Notes: generated by a model not told the origin, from the sequence alone. A stretch of DNA of 64,000 nt from Mesorhabditis belari (GCA_958450365.1 CAUEEP010000934.1:1503001-1567000), one strand, 5' to 3'; positions 1 through 12,039 are shown, counted from the stretch's first letter. Program-made: numbers and translations.

Positions 1-272
1 GCCTAGCAAGATCTAGCATAACAGATCTAGCATCTATCTAGCATCTAGCATAGCAAGATCTAGCATCTACACTACTGAACAATGAAATATCTTTCTGTGT
101 TCATGAAGTCCAAAGCTGATTCAAAGCTGATTCAAAGCTGATTCAAAGCTGATTCAAAGCTTTTCAATGATCAAACGGAATTCCTAATGACTCTAGAGTT
201 GGGGAAGAGTCAATTGCCTCTGTGCAGCAAGAACAAACATCTTCTCGTACTTTTCTTGAACCTTCAACACAT
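1..272. repeat. Tandem TCTAGCA and GATTCAAAGCT repeats; no gene seen
   Basis: Bases 1-66 are irregular copies of AGATCTAGCATCTAGCAT, and 111-160 are four or five copies of CTGATTCAAAG. No convincing coding exon. This interval and up to 807 should hold the missing 5' exons of the ZP gene if they are inside the window; I could not identify a signal-peptide exon. Confidence 0.6.
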
Positions 273-490
273 GGACAATGAAATATCATATTTGAAAAAC
301 GATCGTCACTTTCGCGCGTCTGTAACTCCCTTGTCTTTACCGTATTTCTAGATATTAATATTACCATTGTGTAGCCCTTGAAAAGAGCTTTCAGAAAATG
401 TATAACACTAATAGTTTAAACTCAAAGACAAGGGAGTTACAGACGCGCGAAAGTGACGATCGTTTTTCAAATACGATATTTTGATTGTCC
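273..490. mobile_element. Palindromic MITE, 218 bp
   Basis: Roughly 65-bp inverted arms, 273-337 and 424-490, begin with GGACAATGAAATATC and share the block GATCGTCACTTTCGCGCGTC. A short unpaired centre lies between them. No ORF. Fold-back structure is direct; superfamily unknown. Confidence 0.75.
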
Positions 491-715
491 AGTACTGTTG
501 GCTCTAGTTTCAAAAACGGTTACCAAGTAGCATTTCCGTCTATTCTATTAGACTATGGTCGATCTAGTAACCGATAAACCGCATCTATTAGAATTGTCGA
601 TCTTACCTTAACATCACTACAGTACATCACATCCAGTACTGTCTTCTAGCATCGTCAAATCCCTGGTTTACCCACTTTTCTAAAGACTGATCTTATTAAG
701 AAGCACAGAAATCGA

Positions 716-805
716 TAATTTCCTTATCAATCATTTCCTCATCAATCATTTCCTCATCAATAATTCCCTCATCAATCATTTCCTCATCAATAATTCCCTC
801 ATTCT
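716..805. repeat. 15-bp tandem repeat next to the first visible ZP exon
   Basis: About five copies of TTCCTCATCAATCAT with variants. The array runs up to the acceptor of exon 808-908. Confidence 0.7.
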
Positions 806-807
806 AG

Positions 808-3800
808 GTCTACCCGAAGTGGATTGTATGGAAGATCGAGTAAAGCTCACTTTCAACACCGCTAAGCCGTTCACTGGGCGCATCTTTGTAAAAGGAATGG
901 TCGATAAGGTGAAAATTTGCATAGAATTTAATTCTTGACCTCTAGCCAGCAATTCTAGCTAGCAATTCTAGCTAGCAACTCTAGCCAGCAATTCTAGCTA
1001 GCAACTCTAGCCAGCAATTCTAGCTAGCAACTCTAGCCAGCAATTCTAGCTAGCAACTCTAGCCAGCAATTCTAGCTAGCAACTCTAGCCAGCAATTCTA
1101 GCTAGCAACTCTAGCCAGCAATTCTAGCTAGCAACTCTAGCCAGCAATTCTAGCTAGCAATTCTAGCTAGCAACTCTAGCCAGCAATTCTAGCTAGCAAC
1201 TCTAGCCAGCAATTCTAGCTAGCAACTCTAGCCAGCAATTCTAGCTAGCAATTCTAGCTAGCAATTCTAGTCAGCAATTCTAGCTCTAGCAACTCTAGCT
1301 CTAGCAATTCTAGCCAGCAATTCTAGCCAGTAATTCTAGCCAGCTTGTGTGCAAAAATTCGAGTCAAACGCGAACAACTCGGTGCATTTCGAGCTGCAAA
1401 ATGGAGCTTGCAATATGCGGAGACATCGAATGGTGAGTTTTAGCTCGATTTACACTACTAGATTTACATTAAACTACTATTTAGCAACTAATCAATTCAC
1501 AAATCCCAGATTCAACCCGATAAACGCGGCATGGAGCAATCGATCACGATCATCATCTCTTTTCACTCGACTTTCATCACAAAGGTGAGCAAAGCTGTGC
1601 GCACCTTTAGCGTCACTCGTGGGAAAAAGCATCATCTGGCACACTGCCCTTGATTGAGTGCCTGGGAAGCTCTGTTAAGCCGGTTTAATTACCCAAGTCT
1701 ACTCTTGAACGGCGTCTAGCCTGGATTTGCGATTGGGAAGACTTGGGTAATTAAGCCGAGCCAGCAGAGCCAGCAAATCAGCTTTCTGGGCTTTGATCAT
1801 CTTCATTTACAGGTTGATCGAGCTTTCCGAACAACGTGTTTCTATATGGAAGCTGACAAAGTGGTGACGAGTCGTTTCGATGTTAGGTAAAAGAATGTCA
1901 TAAATTGAAGGGCTTAAAGCAAGCTTTCACTACCGTAAGACACGAAAAGTTAGTCGTTTTAATAGTAATAAAGTAAAGAAATGAATGGCAAAGAATTTGG
2001 AACCAAGGGGAATACCGTAATACCTTCTGTCTTTGATCTTTGACCTGCTGAGGCTTCTGAGGCCTTTTGCTTACCAGGCAGATGCTCTACCAATGAGCTA
2101 TCGTTGCCTTCTTTGCCCAGGGAGAAATAGAAAAGACAAGGAAGAGAAGGAAAGGAAGGAGAAAGGAAGGAAGGAGGAAGAAAGGAAGAAGGAAAGGAAG
2201 GGAGCAGAAAGAAAGGAAGAAGAAAGGAAGGAAGAAGACAGGAAGCAAAGAAAGAAAGGAAGGAAGAAAGAGAGGGAGATATGCTCAGAATCATTTAAAC
2301 ACGTATAGTTTAGTTATTTCAACAGTAACTCGAGAAGTTATGGCAAGGTTACGGTAGTTGGGCACATTTTAGACACCCTGGCTATGAGTTGACGTTCAAA
2401 CAAACTTCAAAAAGAATATACGATACAGTAGAGCATTTCGTCTGCATAGAAAACTTAGCTAACAAATCGAGTGCGCCAGCTAGAGTGCGTTTTGACATAC
2501 AACAATTGACACAACAATTGTTTGACATTGACACACAATAATTGTTTGTTTTTTCAGCATGTTGCCAACAACTGACCTTGTTGACACGGCAAAAATGCCA
2601 TTGTGCACGTACTCGGTGCGACGTGACTCAATCGATGGACCAGTTGTGCAATATGCGACCGTTGGAGAAGTCGTTTATCATGTTTGGCAATGCGATAGTG
2701 GTTTGTTGAAGTTTTTGAATTGATTTGGGCCTCTTAAAACAAGCTGACTGACTGCTGACTTTGTAAATGATCTCTCAGATATGTTCTCAATGCTGGTGCA
2801 CTCGTGTTTTGTTGATGACGGCAATGGACAAGACAGGAAACCGATTCTGGACGAAAGGGGGTACGTTTGAATATTCTAGAATTCGAATATTCTAGAATTT
2901 AATTATTCCAGAATTTCAATCTTTCAACAAACTACAATATTGAATTCGATCATTTTTAATCATCATTCTAAACCCTAGCCTGGATAAAGCCTTGCTCCTT
3001 AACCTGCTCAACCCTAGGTTAAGCAGGTTAAGCAGCAGGGTTAGCTTATTCTTTAAACAATCCTTTAGATTAGCTAGCTTCTTAAAGCAACACAAGTACT
3101 AGATAAACAATTAGACAGGATATATTCAGGACTAAATTTACCCTACTCTAACTATATCCGATTCCTTGTACCTAGCCTACACTAGCCTACAGTATTCCTA
3201 TATATAGCCTACAATATTCCAGTACACTAGGCTAGAATCAGTACTAAAGCTTTCAGTACCTTTAGCCTACTATATCCTGGTACAACGGTAGAGTCCTGGT
3301 ACTGGCTATGGATCTGGTACTACGGTAGGATTCTGGTACTGGCTACGGATCTAGTACTACGGTAGAGTCCTGGTATTGGCTATGGATCTAGTACTACGGT
3401 AGGATCCTAGTACTGGCTACGGATCTACCTACCGTAATCCTGATTTCAGTCTACATATAAACTTTCTCAAGAATTACGAGCACTTTTTCTTTCGTGCGTA
3501 GCTCTGCTTAGAGTAACCATTTCCCATACTTTTTTTGGTAGAATTTACTCCTTTTTTTCAACCCTTTACGTCAATACTTTACTTAGAAACTCAAATTCTA
3601 TAGAACTATAGACTTCCATAGAACTATAGACTTCTATAGAACTATAGACTTCTATAGAACTATAGGATTCTATAGAACTATAGACTTCTATAGAACTATA
3701 GACTTCTATACAACTATAGACTTCTGTAGAACTATAGACTTCTATAGAACTATAGGATTCTATAGAACTATAGACTTCTATAGAACTATAGACTTCTATA

Positions 3801-6800
3801 GAACTATAGACTTCTATAGAACTATAGACTTCTGTAGAACTATAGACTTCTATAGAACTATAGACTTCTATAGAATCTCCAAAAAAAACTCGAGAGCCTC
3901 TGAGGCTCCTTGTGACCAAATTTTGAACTTAAAGAATTACTTTTATAATGACGATCATGGATGAAAAACTTATAAATATCTAAATTATAAATTCAGAAAA
4001 GCTAAGCTGTTTGCTACTTTTTTGGAATAGTATTTATTTATGTTGAAAATCTCTAGTTGCTCGATCGACGAGGTGATCGTGCCGGATCTCACCTATAACG
4101 CGAAAAACAATCTCGCCTATGCTCCAGTGTCTGTGTTCAAATTCGCCGACAAAGTGGGGATATAAAAAAGCATTTAAAATATAGTACCCCCAAAAAAAAA
4201 AGAGCAAGTTTTCAGCAAGAGCAGCAAATTCTAGGTTACTACGTACTTTCAATGCGCGGTGAGCACATGTATGCTCTCGGAGGGGATGTGCGAAGGGAAA
4301 ACGGTAATTTCAATCTTAATAATGAATCTATTCTATTGAATCTATTCTATTGAATCTATTCTATTGGGTTGATGCATAATTATCCGGACTTCTTTTATAA
4401 ATGATTTTATTTAACAAAAAATAACATAAATAGTTAGAAAAATATGTTTAATTGATTATTCTGGAGCATATTCACCGCCTACATCAATAACTGATTGCCA
4501 TTTGCTTGGAAGACGATCGATTCCACGAGCGAAGAATAAACGATCTTTGGAGGCAATCCACGCTTTAACATCGTCTATCAAGTCATCCAAATCGTTGTAG
4601 ATCTTATTTGTTTGCCAATTTTTGAGCGATCGATTGACGTGGTAGTCCGTTGGGGCTTCAGTAGGAGAATATGGCGGGTGTGGAAGAAGATCCCAGCCCT
4701 TACTAGCGATGGATTCGACGACATGGCGCTCAACGTGCGGACGTGCGTTATCGTGGTGAAAGACGATGTTGTTCTTTTTGCGCGGTCTTCGTGCCTGAAT
4801 TGCAGCATGTAAGCGTTCAAGTTGTGCCAAGTAGACGTCACTATTGATGTTCAATTGCTTCTTGCCATTTTTGTCTGGAATTCGCCATTGCTCACGTTCA
4901 TCAGGCTTGTCAGGCTTTCGTCTTCTTCAACGGCTTCCAGAAGTGCCTTGTCATCGAATTCTGATGGCCGTCCTCTTCCTGGTTCATCATCAACACTTGT
5001 GTTACCGGACTTGAAACGATCGAACCATTCATAAACTGTTGCACGTCCAATTGTTCCTTGACCAAAAAGTTCTTTGAGATCGCGAAACGACTCTGCGACA
5101 GACCATCCCTTTTCGAAGTGGTAGAGCATGATATGGCGAAGATGGATATGATTGTCGACACGCATTTTGTTCACTAAAGAATAACGAATATTTAAAAAAA
5201 AGAAATAGACAAAAAGCTTTCAAAACAAAAAAGATACAAGCACGCAAAAAGAAGTCCGGATAATTATGCATCAACCCAATATATATATGTTGTGTCCGAT
5301 TTAGATTTTCCGTCCGATTTAGATTCAATCTAAATTTTATATAGATTGAGCAATAATACGTCTTATATAGATGTGCTTGATAGCTTGTCTAAAAACGTTC
5401 ACAGACAACCGATCACAGACAACCGAGAACATACAGTGGCGGACAATTAAATAGAACCGAGGGAATTATTTCGTGTCTTCTCTCTCGTGCATTATTTTAA
5501 CTTACTTTCAAAAGTAAAGCAAAATATAGTACAATATACATCTATTAAACAGTTTTCGAGTTTTCTGAAAAAACTTTGAGGCACTTAAAAATGCATGAAA
5601 ATAAAAGTATAGCTTTACAACTTTTTCCTGAGGCGTTTTAGAGCATGATAATGTTCAGCAAAAAGATTCTCCGTATTCGATTTAGTGGGAATAAGCTTTT
5701 AGTTTGTGGAAATTCGTTGAAATTTAAGGGTTTTCGGGCATCTGAAAGTGCTCAAGAAGGGTCAAAAAAGGGAAAAAACGCCAAAAATCGTCGTTTTTGA
5801 GCACTTTGAAAGTAAGTTAAAATAATGCACGAGAGAGAAGACACAAAATAATTCCCTCGGTTCTATTTAATTGTCCGCCACTGTATATTAAGCACGTTTA
5901 TCATTGTTCGATCTGTATCGAACGTCCGTTATAGACTGTAATCAATAAAAGACCTTTGAAAAATGCAGAAAACTACAGAAAACGCTTAAGAACATATATT
6001 AAGCATGTTTATATTATTGTTCAATCTATATAAGATTTAGATTGAATCTAAATCGAACGTCCGATATAGACTGTAACCTAAATCGAACGTCCGCGATAAG
6101 TTCAATCTAAATCGGACGGAAATCTAAATCGGACAAAACATATAGATATCTATTAGGTTGTTCGGATATAAACGAGCATTTGCACTGCTTAAATCGTGAG
6201 GAAGCCATTTCCCGCATCTGATCGCCTTTCCAATGGCGTGGAGATGCTCATCAATGGTAGAATTTGAACATAGAAACTGTTGAGCAAGTTCACGCGTCGT
6301 TTGTCATGGATTACAGCCATTAGAATATCGTTGTCTACCGCTTGAAGTCGAGGACTGTCTACGCTTGAGGACGTTCTCCTGGTCCTAGCCATTGCCGACG
6401 AGAGTGCCCTCGTCCTCAAGCGATCCTCGAGACTTTCATCACCGTTCCGAAAGCGTTGGAATCGTTGGAACCAGGCTCGGCATCGGCTTTCGAACAATAC
6501 ATCATTGTACATCATTGTACATCATTCCCAAATGCTTTGACGAAATCTCGATTGGATTCCGCGACTGTTTTGCCCAGTTTGAAGTCGTAGAGTAGGACGT
6601 TTGGCGTAAAGCAGACGCGAACTTGATGTTTGAAGTCATCTAAAGCAAGAAAGTCGATCATCTAAAGCAAGAAAAAAAGATCTTAAAAAATAAGAAATTA
6701 TCCATTTAAAAAGATTCCAAATATATGTCGTAGCCGATTATGAATGAGCTGGTCGGACGCGTCCAACCATCAAGTATTTGGTATCATTCAACGCAGAATC

Positions 6801-7953
6801 ATTAATAATTATGTTAAATTTTTAAAATTAGAAAGATTGGATAAAAAGAAAAAAAATTATGGGGCCTCAAAGTTTCCTCTTGAACAAACAGTTTTTTTGC
6901 CCTAATTTTTTTTCTTTTTATCAAATCTTTCTAATTTTAAAAATTTAACATAATTATTAATGATTCTGCGTTGAATGATACCAAATACTTGATGGTTGGA
7001 CGCTCCTAGACCCACTCATTCATAATCGGCTGAAATTCATAATCGGCTACGGGGGTCCCGCCGATTTTGAATGAAACGTTGTAGCGCCGGTAATTTTTAA
7101 CCTAAACTCACAAATTTGGTACCAATCGACGTAGAATTTAATTCGCTACAGGATGATATAATATTGTCCTCATACATTAAAGGGTTGCCCTACTACAAAG
7201 ATTTACCAAAAAATTTCATTCATAATCGGCTACGACATATACACAAGATAACGTACTTTTAAACGTACAGATAACGTACAGAAAGACATATTTTAAAAGC
7301 TTCCCTCACAAAAATAAGTTTTGTAACGCTTGTTTACCTCCGAACAACCTAATATATATAGACATTTCTCTAATTGATTTTAAAACTTCAAAATTTAAGC
7401 CCCCAGCATGTGGTGCGAGTCGTGGAGCGTTGCGTTTGGTGCGTTCCATCGACGAGCTCGTCAATCGAACACGATCGTCAAAGGTGAAAAAAATTCAGCT
7501 AATGACTACAGTAAACTTTCGATTAGATTACTGTAGTTATTTTTGAACTTACAGCTACACCTCGACGGGAACACGATGGATTTGGCAGCTCAAAAGATCA
7601 TGGTTTTGGATATGGAAGAGTACATGGAAGGTGACAGAGAAACTCCATCAACAAACCCAAAAATTGTCGAAACTTTCGAACACTTGCTACCAGTGAGTTT
7701 TTGATTGAGAAAATCGTCTTACATTTTACATCTACAGTAATTTTACAGTTAGATTTAGCTACAGTACCCTTGGACATTAGTTAGAGTACTAAAGTCTAAA
7801 TTCTAGCTTCCCCATCATCATCAAACGGGTGTTTGTCTCTCTCCACATCTCACCGCCGCTTTAACATCTTTGTCCGCATTTTCTTTTCTTCTTTGTCTTT
7901 TGCTCGGCTATTATATTTTGTCAAAGAGACGACAATCGAAGGATTTCAATTAG
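808..7953 (+). CDS. ZP-domain (cuticlin-like) membrane protein, 5' end not found
   Basis: Probable secreted or membrane ZP-domain protein of the nematode cuticulin type; ZP modules polymerise into extracellular matrix. Exons joined by eye: 808-908, 1340-1432, 1510-1584, 1813-1886, 2558-2700, 2779-2860, 4057-4153, 4235-4303, 7400-7483, 7555-7692, 7807-7953, all keeping frame. Visible ZP features in order: VKLTFNTAKPFTGRIFVKG, ACNMRRHRM, RTTCFYMEADK, SMLPTTDLVDTAKMPLCTYS, VYHVWQCDS, CSIDEVIVPDLTY, FKFADK, YFQCAVSTCM. The last exon gives a hydrophobic segment (about LSAFSFLLCLLLGYYIL) followed by a short basic tail and TAG. Exon 808-908 needs one base from an upstream exon, so the signal peptide and start are missing or outside the window. 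Intron 8 (4304-7399) is swollen by nested transposons. It is convergent with the FIP1 gene. The ZP assignment is firm; the family member is not determined. Confidence 0.88.
950..1338. repeat. Minisatellite of CTAGC-rich units in ZP intron
   Basis: About 390 bp built from CTAGCCAGCAATTCTAG and CTAGCAACTCTAG units. It fills most of the intron between exons 808-908 and 1340-1432 and ends exactly at the acceptor CTAG of the second exon, so many decoy CTAG acceptors lie just upstream. Confidence 0.85.
1662..1775. repeat. Small palindrome with SL1-like arms
   Basis: GGTTTAATTACCCAAGTCT at 1682-1700 pairs with its near-perfect inverse complement at 1739-1757. The first 17 bases equal bases 1-17 of nematode SL1 as I remember it. 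No splice donor follows at the SL1 position and no Sm site is apparent, so it is not annotated as an SL RNA gene. It lies in ZP intron 3. Confidence 0.6.
2040..2115 (-). pseudogene. tRNA-like fragment (A box only)
   Basis: Reverse strand reads ATAGCTCATTGGTAGAGCA, a good A box and D arm, followed by CTGCCTGGTAAGCA, but no recognisable B box or T arm. Probably a tRNA relic or SINE head in a ZP intron. Confidence 0.45.
2140..2275. repeat. Purine-rich GGAAGGAAGAA microsatellite
   Basis: Imperfect AAGGAAGG tract on the + strand. It creates overlapping low-complexity frames on both strands, none of which are genes. Confidence 0.85.
3180..3440. repeat. Imperfect repeats of TAGCCTAC and GGATCTGGTACTACGGTAG
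   Basis: Degenerate tandem units with TACGGTAG motifs lie in ZP intron 6. No coding potential. Confidence 0.65.
3590..3874. repeat. 18-bp minisatellite ATAGACTTCTATAGAACT
   Basis: About fifteen copies with single-base variants. Reverse translation gives an IEVYSS repeat, which is open only because 18 is divisible by three. Intronic. Confidence 0.9.
4364..5279 (-). mobile_element. Internally deleted mariner (DD34D), 916 bp
   Basis: Inverted ends begin TTGGGTTGATGCATAATTAT on both sides and are flanked by TA. The minus strand encodes a transposase split in two frames. The 5' part (5174-4851) has the paired HTH region (LYHFEKGWSVAESFRDLKEL, YEWFDRFKSGNTSVDDEPGR). The 3' part (4854-4456) has HHDNARPH and APTDYH, with exactly 34 residues between the two Asp. 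The middle with the first catalytic Asp is absent, and full mariners are near 1.3 kb, so this copy is non-autonomous. It sits in ZP intron 8. Confidence 0.95.
5285..6143. mobile_element. TIR element interrupted by a Tc1-like MITE
   Basis: Ends ATATGTTGTGTCCGATTTAG (left) and its inverse (right, GGACAAAACATAT) carry two copies of CCGATTTAGATT. Between them lies the 450-bp element at 5434-5883. It abuts the mariner at its left and a mariner fossil at its right. Confidence 0.7.
5434..5883. mobile_element. Tc1-like MITE, 450 bp, TA target
   Basis: Perfect or near-perfect inverted arms of about 85 bp begin CAGTGGCGGACAATTAAATA and are flanked by TA on both sides. The CAGTG terminus and TA duplication fit Tc1/mariner. 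No transposase frame. Confidence 0.85.
6153..7352 (-). mobile_element. Mariner fossil with a nested MITE
   Basis: Ends TTAGGTTGTTCGGA and inverse, flanked by TA. Minus-strand remnants read YDFKLGKTVAESNRDFVKAF, RFRNGDESLEDR and, after a frameshift, GKAIRCGKWLPHDL: the HTH half of a mariner transposase. No DDD catalytic part remains. A 516-bp MITE (6724-7239) occupies part of the element. Confidence 0.85.
6724..7239. mobile_element. MITE family A, copy 1
   Basis: Inverted ends TATGTCGTAGCCGATTATGA, probable TA duplication. Internal halves are themselves palindromic around TATGGGGCCTCAAAG. A second copy in opposite orientation is at 25444-25961. Confidence 0.88.
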
Positions 7954-8388
7954 GATATTGAGATAATATTTGTGATTTAAAATGCTCAGCTTTAAATTAT
8001 TCAGTCAAAGCTTTAACCTTATCAATTTGACGGTTTTGTACATTTTTTACGCAATCATTCGACTCTCTCTCAAGGCTCTAATACATTCCCCTCGCCAAAA
8101 CGGTTACGATTACCATTTTAAGTTTCGGTAAAGTTTAGTACAAAATAGAGAAAGAATTACTGTATTAAGGAAAAGTTATAAAATAATGGTTGTTTTCTAT
8201 ATTGCGCTAACTTTACCGTAAGCAAATTTTCGTTTTGTTTTATTTGTGAATTAATTTATTATAAAGATAAATTTCCAAAAAGACTAGCCAGCAAAAACAT
8301 TTAAATTTCTCAACCATGAAAAAGTTAACAATGAGTGTCAACGAGAAAATATAACAAAAGAGATCAAATACCGTAAAGGGTACACCTT
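7954..8388. other. Convergent 3' intergenic spacer
   Basis: A/T-rich spacer between the ZP stop and the FIP1 stop. Minus-strand AATAAA signals at 8244-8239 and 8260-8255 suit FIP1. No AATAAA seen for the ZP gene. Confidence 0.6.
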
Positions 8389-11300
8389 TTAGAGTCCAGG
8401 CGGGGCATCATCACCGTAATCTTGGCCACCACCGTCTTCACGATCACGCCGAGATCTTTTCCTGGAAGAGATATTTTGAGTTATTTCTTACGGTGATGAT
8501 ATTTTTACGGGTTACAGTAGCCAGGTCAAGCTTTCAGCGCCATTACTCAAATAGGCCCCAGCTACCGTAACCTGTCTGAATCTGAACCATAGACTTTGTG
8601 TATAAGTGTATGTGTAGGTTCGTTGAAAATATTGGGCTATTTTACGCTGGGCTACGGGATACGGTAGCCAGGTCACGCTTTAGTACTTATCCAAGCCCAA
8701 AATGTTTCAAATTTAAGCTCAAGTAAAGATAATGATTTCAATTCAAAAAAAACTCCACTCACCTGTCTCGATCTTTGCCCCGATCCTCGTCCTCATCATC
8801 ATCGCGGCGTCTAAAATGAGAAATTTATCAACGAGTTGAAAATAAATGTTGAACCTGCGCCTTCTATCACGATCATCGTCCTTTCGATCTCGCTTCTCAT
8901 TCTTTCGTCGCCCTTAAATGGTGAAAAGTTAGTTCTAAATTTTGTACAGTGAAAATTCCCGTAAGCATTAACCCTTTTACTGCTTCCGTACTATTTTGAC
9001 GCTAAACTCACCCTCTCGACTTGCACTGCGGCTGCGACTGCGATGACGCCGATGTTTTCTCTCATCATCTCGCGATTCGCGGCGTCTCTTCCCGGGTGAT
9101 CGACTCCTCGAACGAGATCGTCTCCGATTGATTGAATACGCATTGAGAGCCGGCCGCCTTCTGTCATCATCCATTGATGGACCACCACTAAAGCTTTTTT
9201 CTTATTTAAACTTTAAGAATCACACTTACCCATAGTCATCGATTCCAGGCGGTAGTTCTTGTTTCACCGAACCAGGGCCCATGTATTGATTTCCTTGTTG
9301 ACCTTAAACAAAGCTTAATTAACGAAAAAAGAAAAGTTGAATTCTTACCAAAGTTAGCATAATTTGGTGTGTTCAAATTTATTCCAGGCGGAGGCATCGA
9401 CATGTTGAACATCGCCATAGTCGAACCGGGAGTGCCCATCATTAACGGTGGCGGAAGTGCTGGATTGAAACTGAAAAGAAGAGTATGAAGAAATTAGGTT
9501 AACAATTAAGTCGAAACGCAGTCAGATTTTGTTTCAAATTGTTACAAGCTTTTTCAAAACTTACGGTGGTGGCATACTCATGTCTGGCACAGGTGGCGGT
9601 TGATGGAAGCTGGGCGCCAAGATCGACTTGTCCAAATCTAGAGACATGATCATAGAATTGATTGAAATGAAACCAAATTACCACTCGATTTCATTGGATC
9701 AGTGCCCGGAGCTCCATCATTCATTCCCGGTGGCGCATCGTCTAAACCAAGTTTTTCTAAATTTTTTGCAAATTTCCCACTTGGACCCATAATTGGTGGC
9801 GGCCGGCTGAAGTCAGGAATCTAAAGTTTAACCTTGCAAAAAGCTTTAAATAATAACTAACCGCTGAGGGCATTGAAACAGTAATTGGAGCCGGGGTTGA
9901 GGGGATCGCTTTCACAACAACCGTTGGCAAGACGCTGTTCTAAAATGGAAATTGTACAATGTAAAGTTGAAATGCCAAAAAAAACCCAAAAAAGCAACTC
10001 GGAAATTTTTTTAAACCTTTGAATGACGCGATCTTGAGCTCGAGCTCTTAAACCAGATGAAATTTAATTAATTTTAAGATGAAACTTGATGATACCCGAG
10101 CATTAATCCAATTTTGGAATGAAAATTACCTTTCCCATCGAAGCGACATTTGTGCCGATTGTTGGTACAACAGAGGGAAGGATTCGTGCTAAAATTCGAT
10201 TAGACTCAAGTCAACATAGTGATGACTTACAAACTGTGGCAAGCGGATTTTGCAGAGTCATCGCACCAAAATACGCTTTGTTGGCAGCTCCTTGATTCCC
10301 ATTGTACTCGGCACGGAGTTTTTTCTGTCGCTCACAATAAGTGTTCCATGTTTCTAAACAAATATAGGCATATATAGAAAGAATATATTTCAAAACGAAC
10401 CTTCAGTAAACCCGTAATTGAAATAATCATTTATATCAGCACCCGGCTTTCTCCAAGGAGTATCTTGCATCTAAAATGTTATATAGGTTGTTATATAGAT
10501 TAAATCTTTATCCTACTCTGTCGAATTTCTTCAAAATCCTTACCAAACTAGTTTTCTAATGTTTAAACTGTTTAAAACTGTTTAAAATCTCAAACCTGAG
10601 ACAAATCCAAGTCATAAATCGTTTGTCCTTCAAGAAGCGGCGTTTGATCAATGTCCAAACGAGCAGCCGCTTGTCCAACTTGCTTCTAAAGCCATTGATA
10701 CCTTTGAAATACAACAAAACGCACTTGAAACGAGAAATTCGTCGGCTGCACATCGCCAATCGTCACTTGAATTTCGTCCTCATCATCCTCGCTGTCGTCG
10801 AGAGCCAAAGGGTTTTCTAAAATAGAAAAATGGAAAAGTGCAGCACATTTAAAACCTAAAATATCAAGGCTTTTCTAAATTTCTAATAACTAAACCCTTT
10901 TCTAATTCCAAATGTTGTATAATCATTGAATTACAGCTAAATTGAGATATTTCTTTTGCAAAATTTGGATAATGACATATTTGATAAGCTTGGGTCGAGC
11001 AATCAAATCAATATCTACAATTAAGTTTTATTTTTATTATTCAAAGTAAAACCAGTAATGACTTTCAAACATAATACGAAAATAGAACTAGTTTCAACCA
11101 GGGCTCACCATTTTCTTCGTCATTATCTTCTTCTTGTGTCGTTGCTGCCTCTTGTGCGGCTGGAGCTACATAATCCTCGCCAACCCCATACAGCAAAGCG
11201 TCCTCATCAAGTGGTTCTAAAGCAAATATTTAAAATCTAAAAAATCTAAAATAAACTTTGATAAAAATACGGTACATGTCAAACAAAGCATTCAATCACC

Positions 11301-12039
11301 TATTTTTCTTGAAAACAAAACTTTTGCCACGCAAAATCGCGTTTGCAATAAGATCACAAGATAATTTGACGGACAAAAAGCCCGCAAAAAGCAAGCAAAT
11401 GCAATTTTCGCGGTAGCAAAACAGATAGAAGATTTATTGGTACTACGCCGGTTGGGGGCCACTTTTTTTCCTTGAAAAACACTTTTTCTAGGCTAATTTT
11501 TAACGCTGATTTCGAATTTCAACATTTTAAGTCCGCTAAATGAGTTTTAATCTCAGAAAAGTCACTTCTAATTATATTATAGGCCCCCATATTTTCTTAG
11601 GCTATGGCTCCACACCTTAGAACCACGTGGCTCCTAGGCTAAGCCTGATTCTCCTAGCTCAGGCCTTCTATTTCCTAGAACAACGTGCCGTATAACTCAC
11701 AGATTTATTACTCTTTCTTTCAGCGTCTTTCAGTAATATTATAGACATCTAGAATATAATAATTAAAACTTATTTAGTGGACTTAAGATGTTCTAAGAAA
11801 ACTTAAGATGTTCAAATTCGGCATCAGCGTTAAAAATTACCCGAGAAAAAGTCTTTCAAGACAAAAAAGTGGGCCCCCAACCGGCCTACCGACTCATTAA
11901 TGATCACTGACTAGTTTCTCATGTTTACAACAAAAACAGCAAAGTTTTAGCTCAAACCTGCATGGGAATTTTCGTCTTTCACCACTGCATCCAACAGCCC
12001 GCTGACGCCTGGCTCTTCTTTTATCAGCACGTCAGACAT
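8389..12039 (-). CDS. fipp-1: FIP1-like pre-mRNA 3'-end processing factor
   Basis: FIP1 is the CPSF subunit that tethers poly(A) polymerase and binds U-rich RNA in the nucleus. Exons (5' to 3' on the minus strand): 12039-11958, 11216-11109, 10816-10725, 10685-10596, 10470-10401, 10353-10231, 10188-10130, 10046-10017, 9939-9862, 9820-9682, 9637-9565, 9470-9349, 9302-9230, 9187-9012, 8912-8855, 8810-8763, 8461-8389; total 1494 nt, 497 aa. The protein starts MSDVLIKEEPGVSG and has an acidic N-terminus. The family core is TPWRKPGADINDYFNYGF, then ETWNTYCERQKKLRAEY. A P/M-rich middle follows, then an RS/RD/RE-rich tail (SRSRSRSPGKRRRESRDD) ending DDAPPGL. The 30-nt exon 10046-10017 and the unspliced 9820-9682 exon are the least certain. 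Intron 1 carries a MITE (11448-11884). A minus-strand AATAAA lies at 8260-8255. The symbol is the C. elegans name as I recall it. Confidence 0.93.
11448..11884. mobile_element. Fold-back element in FIP1 intron 1
   Basis: Inverted ends CCGGTTGGGGGCCACTTTTT and complement, with inner arms AATTTTTAACGCTGAT. Possible CTAC flanking duplication is weak. No ORF. Confidence 0.75.

Noticed and set aside
1682..1760. Functional SL1 RNA gene
   Set aside because: No splice donor at the expected position and no Sm site; kept only as a finding.
3566..3919. 117-codon IEVYSS repeat protein
   Set aside because: 18-bp intronic minisatellite on the antisense strand of the ZP gene.
4456..5174. Active mariner transposase gene
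   Set aside because: Frame is broken and the segment with the first catalytic Asp is missing.
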